Below, piece by piece: positions 45,639 to 53,587 of a DNA stretch of 64,000 nucleotides. Made by a program: the position numbers and the translations under genes. Position 1 is the stretch's first letter; every line of letters begins with the position of its first letter. The DNA is from Gemmatimonadota bacterium (GTDB lineage: Bacteria > Gemmatimonadota > Gemmatimonadetes > Longimicrobiales > Gaopeijiaceae). The DNA lies in NCBI GenBank assembly GCA_007121455.1, contig SKKN01000035.1, positions 62,001 to 126,000 on the forward strand, given 5' to 3'. The notes beneath the pieces were generated by a model, which saw only the letters and a program-made list of their open reading frames with translations, did no database searches and had not been told where the DNA came from.

Positions 45639-46901
45639 TCAGGCTCGGATCCACCGCCAGAGCTCACCGAGCGAGGGGCGTTTCCCCTGCATGAGGATCC
45701 CCACCCGATAGATCCGGCCCGCCACCCAGGCGACCGCACCGAGTGCGCCCACCATCAACGCCACCGAGAGCGCGACCTCCCAGGACGCCGCACCTCCGAC
45801 GACGACCCTCGCAAACATCAAGATCGGCGCGAAAAAAGGGACGAGAGAGAGCGTTCGCGCCATGCCGGATCCCGGGTCCTCGATGACCGGCATCAGGAAG
45901 AGGACCGGGACGACGACGAGCAGAACGACGGGGATCTGGAGCTGCTGGGCCTCCTCTTCGGTGGTGCACATGGCGCCGACCGCGGCGAAGAGGCCCGAGT
46001 AGAGGAAGTAGCCCAGAACGAACGACACCACGAAGTAGACGAAGACCCCGGGCCCCGGAAGGATCGCGCCCGGATCCACGAGGAGCTGCGTCTCGGGCAG
46101 GTGCGCCATCACGAAGGGAAGGCCCCAGGCAAGCAGGGATCCTGCGAGAACGAGCCAGATCATCAACTGGGTGAGCCCGACCGCTCCCACCCCGAGGATC
46201 TTCCCGAGCATCAGTTCGGATGGTCGCATCGACGAGACGATGATCTCGACGATGCGGCCCATCTTTTCCTCCATCACCGAGCGCAGGACGATCGCCCCGT
46301 AGATCAAAAGGATGAAATACAGGAAAAAGGCGCCCGCCGCACCCAGGGCGAGGCCCGTGGCTCGGCGAAGCTCGCCTTCCTCGTCCGCCTCGAGCGAACG
46401 CACCTCGAGCTCCCCTCCCGCCACCAGCGCCTGGAGCTCGTCCCGTCTGTCGTCCTCCGCTACCCACACTTCGAGCGCCGCCTGCGCCACGGCATGCCTC
46501 AAGCCGAAGCGCCGCAAGGCGTTGGGCGGCTCCCTCGAGAGGTACACGGCGCGGCCCCTGGCCAACGTCTCGGCGTCCAGGACCAGAGCCGTCCCCCCTC
46601 CGGCCTCCACCACTTCCTCCATCAGCGCCTCGACCGAAGCCGCGGGATCCCCGTGGGAGACCTGGAGGCCGAGATCGAGGAGGCGGAGCCCCACCGCCTC
46701 CTCGAGAACTCCCGTGCGATCGACCAGCACCAGGTCCGGACCCGCCTCCGCGGAGCGTGCGGTGAGGAAGGCGGGGACGGCGACCAGAGCCAGAAGGAGA
46801 AGGGGGAACCCGACGGTCGAGGCGAAAAACGACCGGGTCCGCACCCGCTGCAGGTACTCCCGGCGGATGACGGCTCGAATGGCTCCTCCCGGTGACGTCA
46901 T
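45639..46901 (-). CDS. ABC-2 type exporter permease, NatB-like
   Basis: 420 residues. One TM helix near the N-terminus (FFASTVGFPLLLLALVAVPAFL) is followed by a large extracytoplasmic domain (about 50-210), then five TM helices with the family sequence GAIVLRSVMEEKMGRIVEIIVSSMRPSELMLGKILGVGAVGL. This is the NatB/ABC2_membrane_3 layout. NatAB exports sodium in Bacillus, but homologues handle other substrates. The start overlaps the ATPase gene stop (ATGA). Confidence 0.88.
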   Translation of the reverse strand: MTSPGGAIRAVIRREYLQRVRTRSFFASTVGFPLLLLALVAVPAFLTARSAEAGPDLVLVDRTGVLEEAVGLRLLDLGLQVSHGDPAASVEALMEEVVEAGGGTALVLDAETLARGRAVYLSREPPNALRRFGLRHAVAQAALEVWVAEDDRRDELQALVAGGELEVRSLEADEEGELRRATGLALGAAGAFFLYFILLIYGAIVLRSVMEEKMGRIVEIIVSSMRPSELMLGKILGVGAVGLTQLMIWLVLAGSLLAWGLPFVMAHLPETQLLVDPGAILPGPGVFVYFVVSFVLGYFLYSGLFAAVGAMCTTEEEAQQLQIPVVLLVVVPVLFLMPVIEDPGSGMARTLSLVPFFAPILMFARVVVGGAASWEVALSVALMVGALGAVAWVAGRIYRVGILMQGKRPSLGELWRWIRA

Positions 46902-47902
46902 CCTTTTCCTCCCGTCCTCCGGCGCTCCCCGGACCCGGCGTGTCGGAGAAAGAGCTCATGGAGGCGCGGCTCGAGCACCTCGAAGCGGCGAAACCGGGCT
47001 CCGGCGGCAAGCCCCCTCGTCAGCAGCGCCCCAGGATCTGCACCTTCCTCGAGTACGACCCGCGCGCCGCCGTTCGTTCGCATGACCTCGTGCACGCCAG
47101 GTCCGGAGAGCCACGAATCGGGGCCCTCGAAAGCAATGGCGACGACACCGCTCCGCTCCCGCCGTTTGATCTCGGCGAGATCACCATCCAGAACCTTGCG
47201 AGAACCGGAGATCAGACAGACTCGCTGGCAAATCCGCTCCGCCTGATCCATAAGGTGGGTGGAGAGGAGGATCGTCGCACCGCGCTGATGGTACTCGAGG
47301 ACGATTCGCTCGAGAACGTCCTGGTTGATCGGATCGAGACCGCTGAAGGGCTCGTCCAGAACGAGCAGGTCCGGATCGTGGAGCACCGTGGCGATGAACT
47401 GCACCTTCTGCTGCATCCCGCGTGACAGCTCGTCCGCACGCGCCTCCTCCCGGTCCCCGAGCCCCAGGCGACGAAGCCACTCCCTTGCGCGCTCGGCCGC
47501 CTGCTGCCGTGCCATCCCCCGGATCCGCCCAAAAAAGACGAGCTGGTCGAGAACCTTCATCTTGCGGTAGAGGCCCCGTTCTTCGGGCAGGTACCCCGCG
47601 CGCGTCCGGCTCTGCCGTCCAGGGCGTTGGCCGAAAACGGCGACGGTTCCCCGGTCCGGCATCAGAATACCCAGGATCATCCGGATCGTCGTCGTCTTCC
47701 CCGATCCGTTGGGGCCGAGAAGGCCCGTGATTGTGCCGGCCGGGAGGTCGAACTCCAGATCGGAGACGGCCTCCTGGCGGCCGAATGCCTTCGTGACCCC
47801 ACGCAAACGCACGACGTTTTCAGCTTCTGCCAACTCCGTTCCTCTCCCCGCTCGAGGCACCCTTTCGTACCCGGCATCCACTGGACGGGGGTTGACATTC
47901 AT
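46898..47902 (-). CDS. ABC transporter ATP-binding protein, NatA-like
   Basis: 334 residues. Walker A LLGPNGSGKTTTIRMILG, Q-loop GYLPEERGLYRKMKV, signature LSRGMQQKVQFIATVL (LSRGM instead of LSGGQ, as usual in NatA-type exporters), Walker B LLVLDEPFSGLDPIN, H-loop LLSTHLMDQAERIC. The C-terminal accessory domain matches NatA/CcmA-type ATPases. The N-terminal 25 residues before the ABC fold are unusual; an internal start is possible. Coupled to the downstream permease gene by a 4-bp overlap. Confidence 0.92.
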   Translation of the reverse strand: MNVNPRPVDAGYERVPRAGRGTELAEAENVVRLRGVTKAFGRQEAVSDLEFDLPAGTITGLLGPNGSGKTTTIRMILGILMPDRGTVAVFGQRPGRQSRTRAGYLPEERGLYRKMKVLDQLVFFGRIRGMARQQAAERAREWLRRLGLGDREEARADELSRGMQQKVQFIATVLHDPDLLVLDEPFSGLDPINQDVLERIVLEYHQRGATILLSTHLMDQAERICQRVCLISGSRKVLDGDLAEIKRRERSGVVAIAFEGPDSWLSGPGVHEVMRTNGGARVVLEEGADPGALLTRGLAAGARFRRFEVLEPRLHELFLRHAGSGERRRTGGKG

Positions 47903-48060
47903 TCGAGAATATGGAGGGATCCCCGTGACCCCATCGGGGTTCTTACTTGCTCTGCGGGATGCGGGATCCGCACCCGACGCGGCGTCACCCGGTGAAAAAG
48001 AGTCCCCGCGGCGACACCACGGTATGTGCTCGTGACTGGATTTGAAAGAGAGGAGAGGGG

Positions 48061-48252
48061 ATGGCCATCTACCGGACTCGCTATTACAGCGATGTAACCG
48101 TCGGCGTGGGTGGAAGGATCACGATTCCCCAGGAGATGCGAGACGACCTCGGCATCGAAGAGGGGGATGTGCTGACGGTTCGGGTAGAGGAAAACCCGAG
48201 CGGAACCCGGCAGATGGTCATCTGGCGGTCCGAGCAACAGCCGGGCGAGTAA
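48061..48252 (+). CDS. AbrB/MazE-like DNA-binding protein
   Basis: 63 residues with a single swapped-hairpin AbrB-type domain: TVGVGGRITIPQEMRDDLGIEEGDVLTVRV (about 14-43). Such proteins bind DNA as dimers and act as transition-state regulators or antitoxins. No toxin gene is next to it: the neighbours are the divergent NatA ATPase (158 bp) and the convergent luxC-like gene (36 bp). The ATG has AGAGGAGAGGGG directly upstream. It could regulate the NatAB genes. Confidence 0.82.
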   Translation: MAIYRTRYYSDVTVGVGGRITIPQEMRDDLGIEEGDVLTVRVEENPSGTRQMVIWRSEQQPGE

Positions 48253-48288
48253 CCGTATGCGCCGGGCAAATCCGGCGAGACCACACAG

Positions 48289-49698
48289 CTATCCTTCCAG
48301 GTCGACCCAACGGATGAGGCTCCCCAGGGGCGCCATGCCGTCGTGGTGCCACCAGGCGGGAGGCCAGGGCATACCTGCGAGAGTCGTGATCCGCAGGGCC
48401 CCGATGTCCGCCAACTCCTTGGCGAACTGCTCCCGGCGCACGCCCTTCGCCTCGAGTGCTACGGTCTGGAGGGACGGGGTGTGGCACGAAAGGAGTCGGG
48501 GAAGCTCTCTCAGATCTCCGATCGGGTGCACTCGAGCCATCCGGCCGAGACAACTCGCCTCTCCGGAATTCTCCGGATCGAAGATCACCGTCCAGGAGAG
48601 CGCACCTCCTTCATGGACCTCCACGCCTCGCCCTGCAGCGGCCCGTAGCGCCGCAGCCCCCCGCGTCTGCTGGATCCTCGCCGCCTCGTCGAGGAGAAGA
48701 GGTGGCGGCGGAAGCGAGCGCGTCAGACGCTCGAGCTCGGCAGCCAGCCGCCGTGCCCAGCTCCGTGGCTCGACGCCCCCTCCCCGCTCCACGTAGAACG
48801 CCTGAGGCGAAACGCAGCCGCGCTGCTCGAAAAGCGCCACGGAGCGTGCTGCGGCCCGCGCAGATGCCTCTGCGGACGCTTCATCCAGCATCTCCCGCGC
48901 CACCACGCCGACACTCCATCGATGGGGATAGGCGATCAGCCGTGCGCCTTCCGAGAGCCTCTCCCGGATCTCCCGCAGGGTCACGTCGCTCCCGTAGGCG
49001 ACGACCTGGGTGACCGAGGCGAAGAGCACCCCCTCGGTCTCCACCATCTCTTCGTCGCCTCCTGGCCAGTACGCCACGGCGAGCGTACGTGCAAGGTGCT
49101 CGTCCTCCTCCTCGAGCCCCCGGTGAAAGAGGAGGGGGAGGAGGATGTCGCCTCTCCCGGGCTTCACCAGAGCGGCCGACTTGACGAGCAGGCTCCGCAG
49201 AAGGGACGTGACGGTGACTCCAGGGACGTTGCCGGAGCCGACGTGAAGGGTGACAGGGGGACTCCTCGCCAACGCGCTCCCGCTCCCGTCCGCTGAACGA
49301 AAGCGGTCCAGCACCTGCGGGTCCGCGAACTCCCGTCGGAGAAGAGCAGCGAGGCGTTCGGGGGTCCAATCCCGCGCCATCCCGTCGAGGACTTCGCGGG
49401 ACATCTCCGACGACAGCCCGGCCGCGTCCGGCAACAGCTCGAGCGCTTCACGTCGAAGCGGGTCCGCCGTGTCGAGAAATCGTCGCCCCACTCGTCCGAG
49501 GAGCCCGGGGAGGCTCTCGACGGGGCGGTGAAGAAGCTCCTCGTTGCGAGCGCGAGCGAGGCGTGCCAGAACCTCTCGGACACCTCGCCGACCGAGGACC
49601 GGGTAGTGGAGCGCCGGAAATCCTTCACGCTCCGGAAGGGAAACGACCCTCGTGCCTTCGGGGAGTCCCCCCGGAATCCGCCACGACTCGCGCGTCAC
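48289..49698 (-). CDS. Acyl-CoA reductase, LuxC-like
   Basis: 469 residues. LuxC fold of the aldehyde dehydrogenase superfamily: LHVGSGNVPGVTVTSLLRSLLVKSAALVKPG (cofactor region, about 151-181) and the catalytic Cys in FEQRGCVSPQ (about 295). LuxC reduces a LuxE-activated fatty acyl group to the aldehyde using NADPH. The GTG at 49698 was chosen because it falls one base after the luxE stop; an in-frame ATG at 49806 would overlap luxE by 107 bp. No luciferase (luxAB) or thioesterase (luxD) is nearby, so the aldehyde has another use. Confidence 0.85.
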   Translation of the reverse strand: MTRESWRIPGGLPEGTRVVSLPEREGFPALHYPVLGRRGVREVLARLARARNEELLHRPVESLPGLLGRVGRRFLDTADPLRREALELLPDAAGLSSEMSREVLDGMARDWTPERLAALLRREFADPQVLDRFRSADGSGSALARSPPVTLHVGSGNVPGVTVTSLLRSLLVKSAALVKPGRGDILLPLLFHRGLEEEDEHLARTLAVAYWPGGDEEMVETEGVLFASVTQVVAYGSDVTLREIRERLSEGARLIAYPHRWSVGVVAREMLDEASAEASARAAARSVALFEQRGCVSPQAFYVERGGGVEPRSWARRLAAELERLTRSLPPPPLLLDEAARIQQTRGAAALRAAAGRGVEVHEGGALSWTVIFDPENSGEASCLGRMARVHPIGDLRELPRLLSCHTPSLQTVALEAKGVRREQFAKELADIGALRITTLAGMPWPPAWWHHDGMAPLGSLIRWVDLEG

Positions 49699-49699
49699 G

Positions 49700-50812
49700 T
49701 TACCCGCCCCCCTCCCGGCCGCCGTCCCCGGCGAGAAGACCTTCCATCGCGAGAGAGCAGCCGCGAGGCTCGGCACCCGGACTCCTTCCGATGACACGGA
49801 AGCCATCGCGGTGCTCGACCCCTCGATCCTCGGTCAGCACATGACAGATGGAGCCGAGGTTCGCAAGATCGAAGTGGCAGAGGATCCCTTCGCTTCCATG
49901 GGCCACGGGTTCCAGGCTCACGGGGTCGAGCACTCTCGTCCGAACCCATGGAGGAGATCGATGCCGGCGGTCCTCCGCTCCATCGATGAGGACCGGCTCG
50001 TAGAACTGGGAGAGGAGCTCGGTCATCCCGTACTCGTTGACGATTCTGGACGAGGGTATGCCCAATGCCGACTCCAGCTCACCGTAGAGGGAATCGCGCG
50101 AGAGGGCTCGGGAACGTCCCTTGAATCCTCCGGTCTCCATGATCCTCGAACCACCGGGCAGACGATGTCGCACCCTCTCCACCGAGGCCCGCTCCAGCCA
50201 GTGCACGAAGGCGAACGCCGTGCCGATGACCAGGACCGGCGCCCCGTCGTCCTCCGCCCGGTCCAGAGCCGCCCGGAACGCACCGACCTCGACCCCCTCG
50301 ACGGGATCGGCGAAGAACCCGCTCCCCTCGGCCCCGTACGCCTGCACGGCTCGCCCCACCATGTAGCTGAGGGAGGAGTCGGGGAGCCGCTTCGGATCCG
50401 GAACAAGAGCGAGGATCCGGATCCGCTCCTCGTCCGGGAGGAGATGAGTTCGGAGGTTCGGGAGCGAGGAGGCGTCGTAGAGGGCCAGATCGAGCACATG
50501 GTGCTCTCCCCGGCGGGCGCTGCCGCGGGTGGTGCCGCTGGTCCGGAAGACCCGCTCTACCCGGTCCGGGTTTCCCGAGACGAGGCGAAGCTCCTTGAAC
50601 GCCCTCGTGGGGACGGGAGGCACCTCCTCCCATCCTCGTACGCCACCCGGCGCGGCTCCCCGGCTCTCGCAAAACCCCCGGTAGATGGCATTCGACTCGA
50701 ACTGGGACCGGAAGGCGCGAAGGGCGAGCGCATCGAATGCCGCATCAGGAAGCGGCGATTCCACCCCTGCGGCAAAGAGCTGCAGCAGTTCGTCCCGAAC
50801 CGTCGGGTCCAT
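49700..50812 (-). CDS. LuxE-like acyl-protein synthetase / acyl ligase
   Basis: 370 residues. An AMP-forming ligase fold with FRTSGTTRGSARRGEHHV (phosphate loop S92-G-T-T95), METGGFKGRSR (225-235) and NEYGMTELLSQFYE (259-272), the last close to the LuxE consensus. LuxE activates a fatty acid to acyl-AMP and loads it onto an enzyme Cys before LuxC reduction. It is directly followed by the luxC-like gene and preceded (11-bp gap) by a small helical protein gene in the same operon. The substrate chain length is unknown. Confidence 0.87.
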   Translation of the reverse strand: MDPTVRDELLQLFAAGVESPLPDAAFDALALRAFRSQFESNAIYRGFCESRGAAPGGVRGWEEVPPVPTRAFKELRLVSGNPDRVERVFRTSGTTRGSARRGEHHVLDLALYDASSLPNLRTHLLPDEERIRILALVPDPKRLPDSSLSYMVGRAVQAYGAEGSGFFADPVEGVEVGAFRAALDRAEDDGAPVLVIGTAFAFVHWLERASVERVRHRLPGGSRIMETGGFKGRSRALSRDSLYGELESALGIPSSRIVNEYGMTELLSQFYEPVLIDGAEDRRHRSPPWVRTRVLDPVSLEPVAHGSEGILCHFDLANLGSICHVLTEDRGVEHRDGFRVIGRSPGAEPRGCSLAMEGLLAGDGGREGGG

Positions 50813-50823
50813 GGTCTGGCCCC

Positions 50824-51096
50824 TCAGGGCCCCGATGAAGATCGCCGGACCCGGCCAGGCTCCAGCCCTCCTCGCTCGAGAACCTTCGCCTGAAGGCGAT
50901 GGCCTTCCTCCTCGGAAAACCCCAGGAGCTCACCGAGGGCCCGCTCGGCTTCCTCGTATGCGGCCGCGGGGAAGTCCTCGCCCTCGGCCGTCCGTATCGC
51001 CCCTTCGAGCGCTCGCAACTCACGGCGTCCCTTCTCGAGAGCCCTCTTCAGCCTTCCGAGAGCCTTTCGTGCCTCGGACTCCACACTGGTCACCAT
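50824..51096 (-). CDS. Small helical protein upstream of luxE-like gene
   Basis: 90 residues, no TM segment. Highly charged helix-forming sequence (EARKALGRLKRALEKGRRELRALEGAIRTAEG then AYEEAERALGELLGFSEEEGHRLQ) suggests a coiled coil or a four-helix bundle. I recognise no domain. The ATG at 51096 follows GGGAGAAGCACC; the frame is open upstream, but the sequence there is unlike a protein. It lies 11 bp before luxE on the same strand, so it is probably cotranslated with luxE-luxC. It may be a carrier, adaptor or regulator; no function is assigned. Confidence 0.6.
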   Translation of the reverse strand: MVTSVESEARKALGRLKRALEKGRRELRALEGAIRTAEGEDFPAAAYEEAERALGELLGFSEEEGHRLQAKVLERGGLEPGRVRRSSSGP

Positions 51097-51241
51097 GGTG
51101 CTTCTCCCATGATCGGATGATCGCCCTCTCCCACTGTGCTCGGGTCGTCTTCGTACGATGCCGCACCTGCCGGCGGGCAGCAACGGTAGAAGCGAACCGA
51201 AGCGGTGACGGGGAGAGGAGGCTCCGTGCTCGGCGCTCGGC

Positions 51242-52468
51242 TCAGAGGATGCCAAGGACCGTGAGGAGCGCCCTTCCTCCGAGCAGCACGGTCACCAGAA
51301 ACACGATCCCCCCCACCACGTTCCCTCCGGGGCCGTTCCGGTGCCGCCCCATCCAGCGGCCATCGTTCACGGCCAGGAGGAGGAAGAGCGCAATCGAGGG
51401 CAGAAGGATCCCGTTCGCGGCCTGCGCGAAGATGATCGCCTCCACGGGTTGAACTCCCACGACTGCGAAGAAGGTCCCTGCCAGCACCACACCCGCCCAT
51501 ACCGCCCGGAACCTCCATGACTTGAGGTCCGGCTCCCAGCCGAGCGCGCCCGCCGTCGCGTATGCGGCGGCGAGAGGAGCCGTGATCGACGACGTCATTC
51601 CGGCAGCGAAGAACCCGACAGCGAAGAAAATCCGTGCCCACTGCCCGAGGAGGGGTTCGAGCTGCTGCGCCATCTCCCCCGCTCCCTCCACCGCGACCCC
51701 GGTCTGGTGGATCGTACCGGCCGACGTCACGAGGATCGCCATGCTTACCGCCCCGCCCACCCCGATCGAAAGAACCAGGTCCTTACGGCAAGCCCTCAGG
51801 TCCTCCGCCCCCCGAAAACGCTCCCGAACCGTCGATGCATGGAGGAAGAGGTTGTAGGGCACCACCGTGGTGCCGATGAGCGCGACGGTGAACAGGACCG
51901 CCCCGTCCGGTAGGCTCGGGACGAAAAGTGCACGCAGAAGATCGCCCGGCGGCGGGGCCACCACGATGGCAGTGACGACGAACACGATGGCCATGAGGGC
52001 CACGAGAACCATCAGCGACCGTTCCAGCAGCCGGTAACTCCCGCTCCAGAGCAGCGCGATCGCAAGCGCCGCGATCAGCAGAGCCCAGAGGTTCGGGGGG
52101 CCCGAGGCCACGGCCTCGATCCCGAGCGCGGCGCCCAGGAGGTTACCCATCTCGAACGCAGCATTACCCACCGCGATCGCGCCGACGATCAGAAGGACGG
52201 CCACCGCCCGGAGGAGAGGCCGAGCGAATCGACGGCGGACCGCCTCGCCGAGACCGAGCCGGGTGACCACACCCAACCGCGCCGACATCTCCTGCAGGAC
52301 AATGGTGGCGAAGATCGAGAAGGCCAGCGCCCAGAGAAGGGTGAGGCCGAAGTTGGCCCCGGCGAGCGTGGCCGTCGTGACGGTCCCCGGACCGATGAAG
52401 GCGGCAGCCACCATCCAACCGGGTCCACCCCGGTAACGGTCGCGGACTCCTTCCTCCTCGAGGTCCAT
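51242..52468 (-). CDS. NRAMP/SLC11-superfamily transporter, divergent ligand motifs
   Basis: 408 residues, about 11 TM helices of the NRAMP/MntH fold (GWMVAAAFIGPGTVTTATLAGANFG start; GTTVVPYNLFLHASTVRERF in TM6). At the metal site, canonical TM1 DPGN is G26-P-G-T29 here and TM6 MPH is VPY, so the Asp, Asn, Met and His positions are all replaced. It belongs to a divergent GPGT subgroup that I recall is annotated broadly as Nramp-like, and manganese/iron transport cannot be assumed. The ATG at 52468 follows GGTGAGGAGGAGG. It is divergent from ypdA across 117 bp. Confidence 0.85.
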   Translation of the reverse strand: MDLEEEGVRDRYRGGPGWMVAAAFIGPGTVTTATLAGANFGLTLLWALAFSIFATIVLQEMSARLGVVTRLGLGEAVRRRFARPLLRAVAVLLIVGAIAVGNAAFEMGNLLGAALGIEAVASGPPNLWALLIAALAIALLWSGSYRLLERSLMVLVALMAIVFVVTAIVVAPPPGDLLRALFVPSLPDGAVLFTVALIGTTVVPYNLFLHASTVRERFRGAEDLRACRKDLVLSIGVGGAVSMAILVTSAGTIHQTGVAVEGAGEMAQQLEPLLGQWARIFFAVGFFAAGMTSSITAPLAAAYATAGALGWEPDLKSWRFRAVWAGVVLAGTFFAVVGVQPVEAIIFAQAANGILLPSIALFLLLAVNDGRWMGRHRNGPGGNVVGGIVFLVTVLLGGRALLTVLGIL

Positions 52469-52585
52469 CGCCTCCTCCTCACCGGCATGATCCGACGGAG
52501 CATCGGGGACCAGAGTACCAGCGCCCTTCGGCTCCGTCCAACCCCTCCCGGAACCGGCCCCACGGTGGGGGGTGAGCCACAACCC

Positions 52586-53572
52586 ATGGGCGACGAGACG
52601 TTCGATCTGGCGGTAGTGGGTGCGGGCCCGTGCGGAATCGCCGTGGGGGCGGCGGCGCGGGAGGCCGACCGGAGCGTTCTGCTCCTGGAACGGGGCTTCG
52701 TCACGAACGCCCTCATCCAGTATCCGCCGTACATGACGTTCTTCAGCACCGCCGAGAAGCTGGAGGTGGGTGGGGTTCCGTTCGTGGTGCCCCGGGACAA
52801 GCCGACGCGGCTCGACGCCCTCGTGTACTACCGGCGGGTGGTGGACTACTTCGGACTCCCGGTGCGCCAGCACACCGAGGTGACGGGGGTGAGCGGGAAA
52901 CCCGGGAGGTTTCGCGTGCGCCTCCGCACCCGGCAAGGCGAGGACGACGAGGTTCGGGCCCGAGCCGTCGTCGTCGCGACGGGCGGCTTCGACGAGCCGA
53001 ACCTTCTCGGAATTCCGGGCGAAGATCTGGCCAAGGTCCTCCACCACTACACGGAACCACATCCCTACTTCGACCAGGACGTGCTCGTGGTCGGGGGTGG
53101 GAACTCAGCGGTCGAGGCTGCGCTGGAGCTCTTCCGCGCCCGCGCTCGGGTGACGCTGGTGCACTTCGGCACCGAGCTCGACCGGGGAGTGAAGCCCTGG
53201 GTGCTTCCCGACATCCGAAACCGGATCGAGAAGGGCGAGATCCCGATGCGGTGGCGCCACCGGCTCGTAGAGGTCCGCCCCCGCTCGGTCATCCTCGAAG
53301 ACGAAGGCTCCGGACGTCGAGAGGAGCTCGCCAACGACTGGGTCTTCGCCATGACCGGCTGGCGGGCGAACCCCGCGCTCCTCCACTCGATTGGGGTGGA
53401 GATCGACCCGGAGACCGGCATTCCCGACCACGACCCCGATTCGATGGCGACGAACGTACCGGGCATCTATGTCGCAGGCGTGCTCGCCGCCGGGTACGAC
53501 GCGAACCGGATCTTCATCGAGAACGGAAGGGAGCATGGTGGACGGATCGTTCGCCACCTCACCCGTGAATGA
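52586..53572 (+). CDS. ypdA: YpdA-family FAD/NADPH oxidoreductase (putative bacillithiol disulfide reductase)
   Basis: 328 residues of the thioredoxin-reductase-like two-domain fold. FAD site FDLAVVGAGPCGIAVGAAAREA (about 6-27), NADPH site VLVVGGGNSAVEAALEL (about 168-184), C-terminal FAD contact VPGIYVAGVLAAGYDANRIFIENGR. It lacks the CxxC of thioredoxin reductase and keeps the QYPPYMTFFSTAEKLEVGG region typical of YpdA/Bdr, which recycles oxidised bacillithiol. The bacillithiol link is known from the family in Firmicutes; here it is inferred. The ATG at 52586 is where homology begins. Confidence 0.88.
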   Translation: MGDETFDLAVVGAGPCGIAVGAAAREADRSVLLLERGFVTNALIQYPPYMTFFSTAEKLEVGGVPFVVPRDKPTRLDALVYYRRVVDYFGLPVRQHTEVTGVSGKPGRFRVRLRTRQGEDDEVRARAVVVATGGFDEPNLLGIPGEDLAKVLHHYTEPHPYFDQDVLVVGGGNSAVEAALELFRARARVTLVHFGTELDRGVKPWVLPDIRNRIEKGEIPMRWRHRLVEVRPRSVILEDEGSGRREELANDWVFAMTGWRANPALLHSIGVEIDPETGIPDHDPDSMATNVPGIYVAGVLAAGYDANRIFIENGREHGGRIVRHLTRE

Positions 53573-53587
53573 CTCGCCTCGACCGCT

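Noticed and set aside
47892-47897. TTGACA on the plus strand before the AbrB-like gene
   Set aside because: No acceptable -10 hexamer at 16-19 bp spacing (the sequence there is GC-rich), and the hexamer lies at the start codon of the divergent NatA gene.
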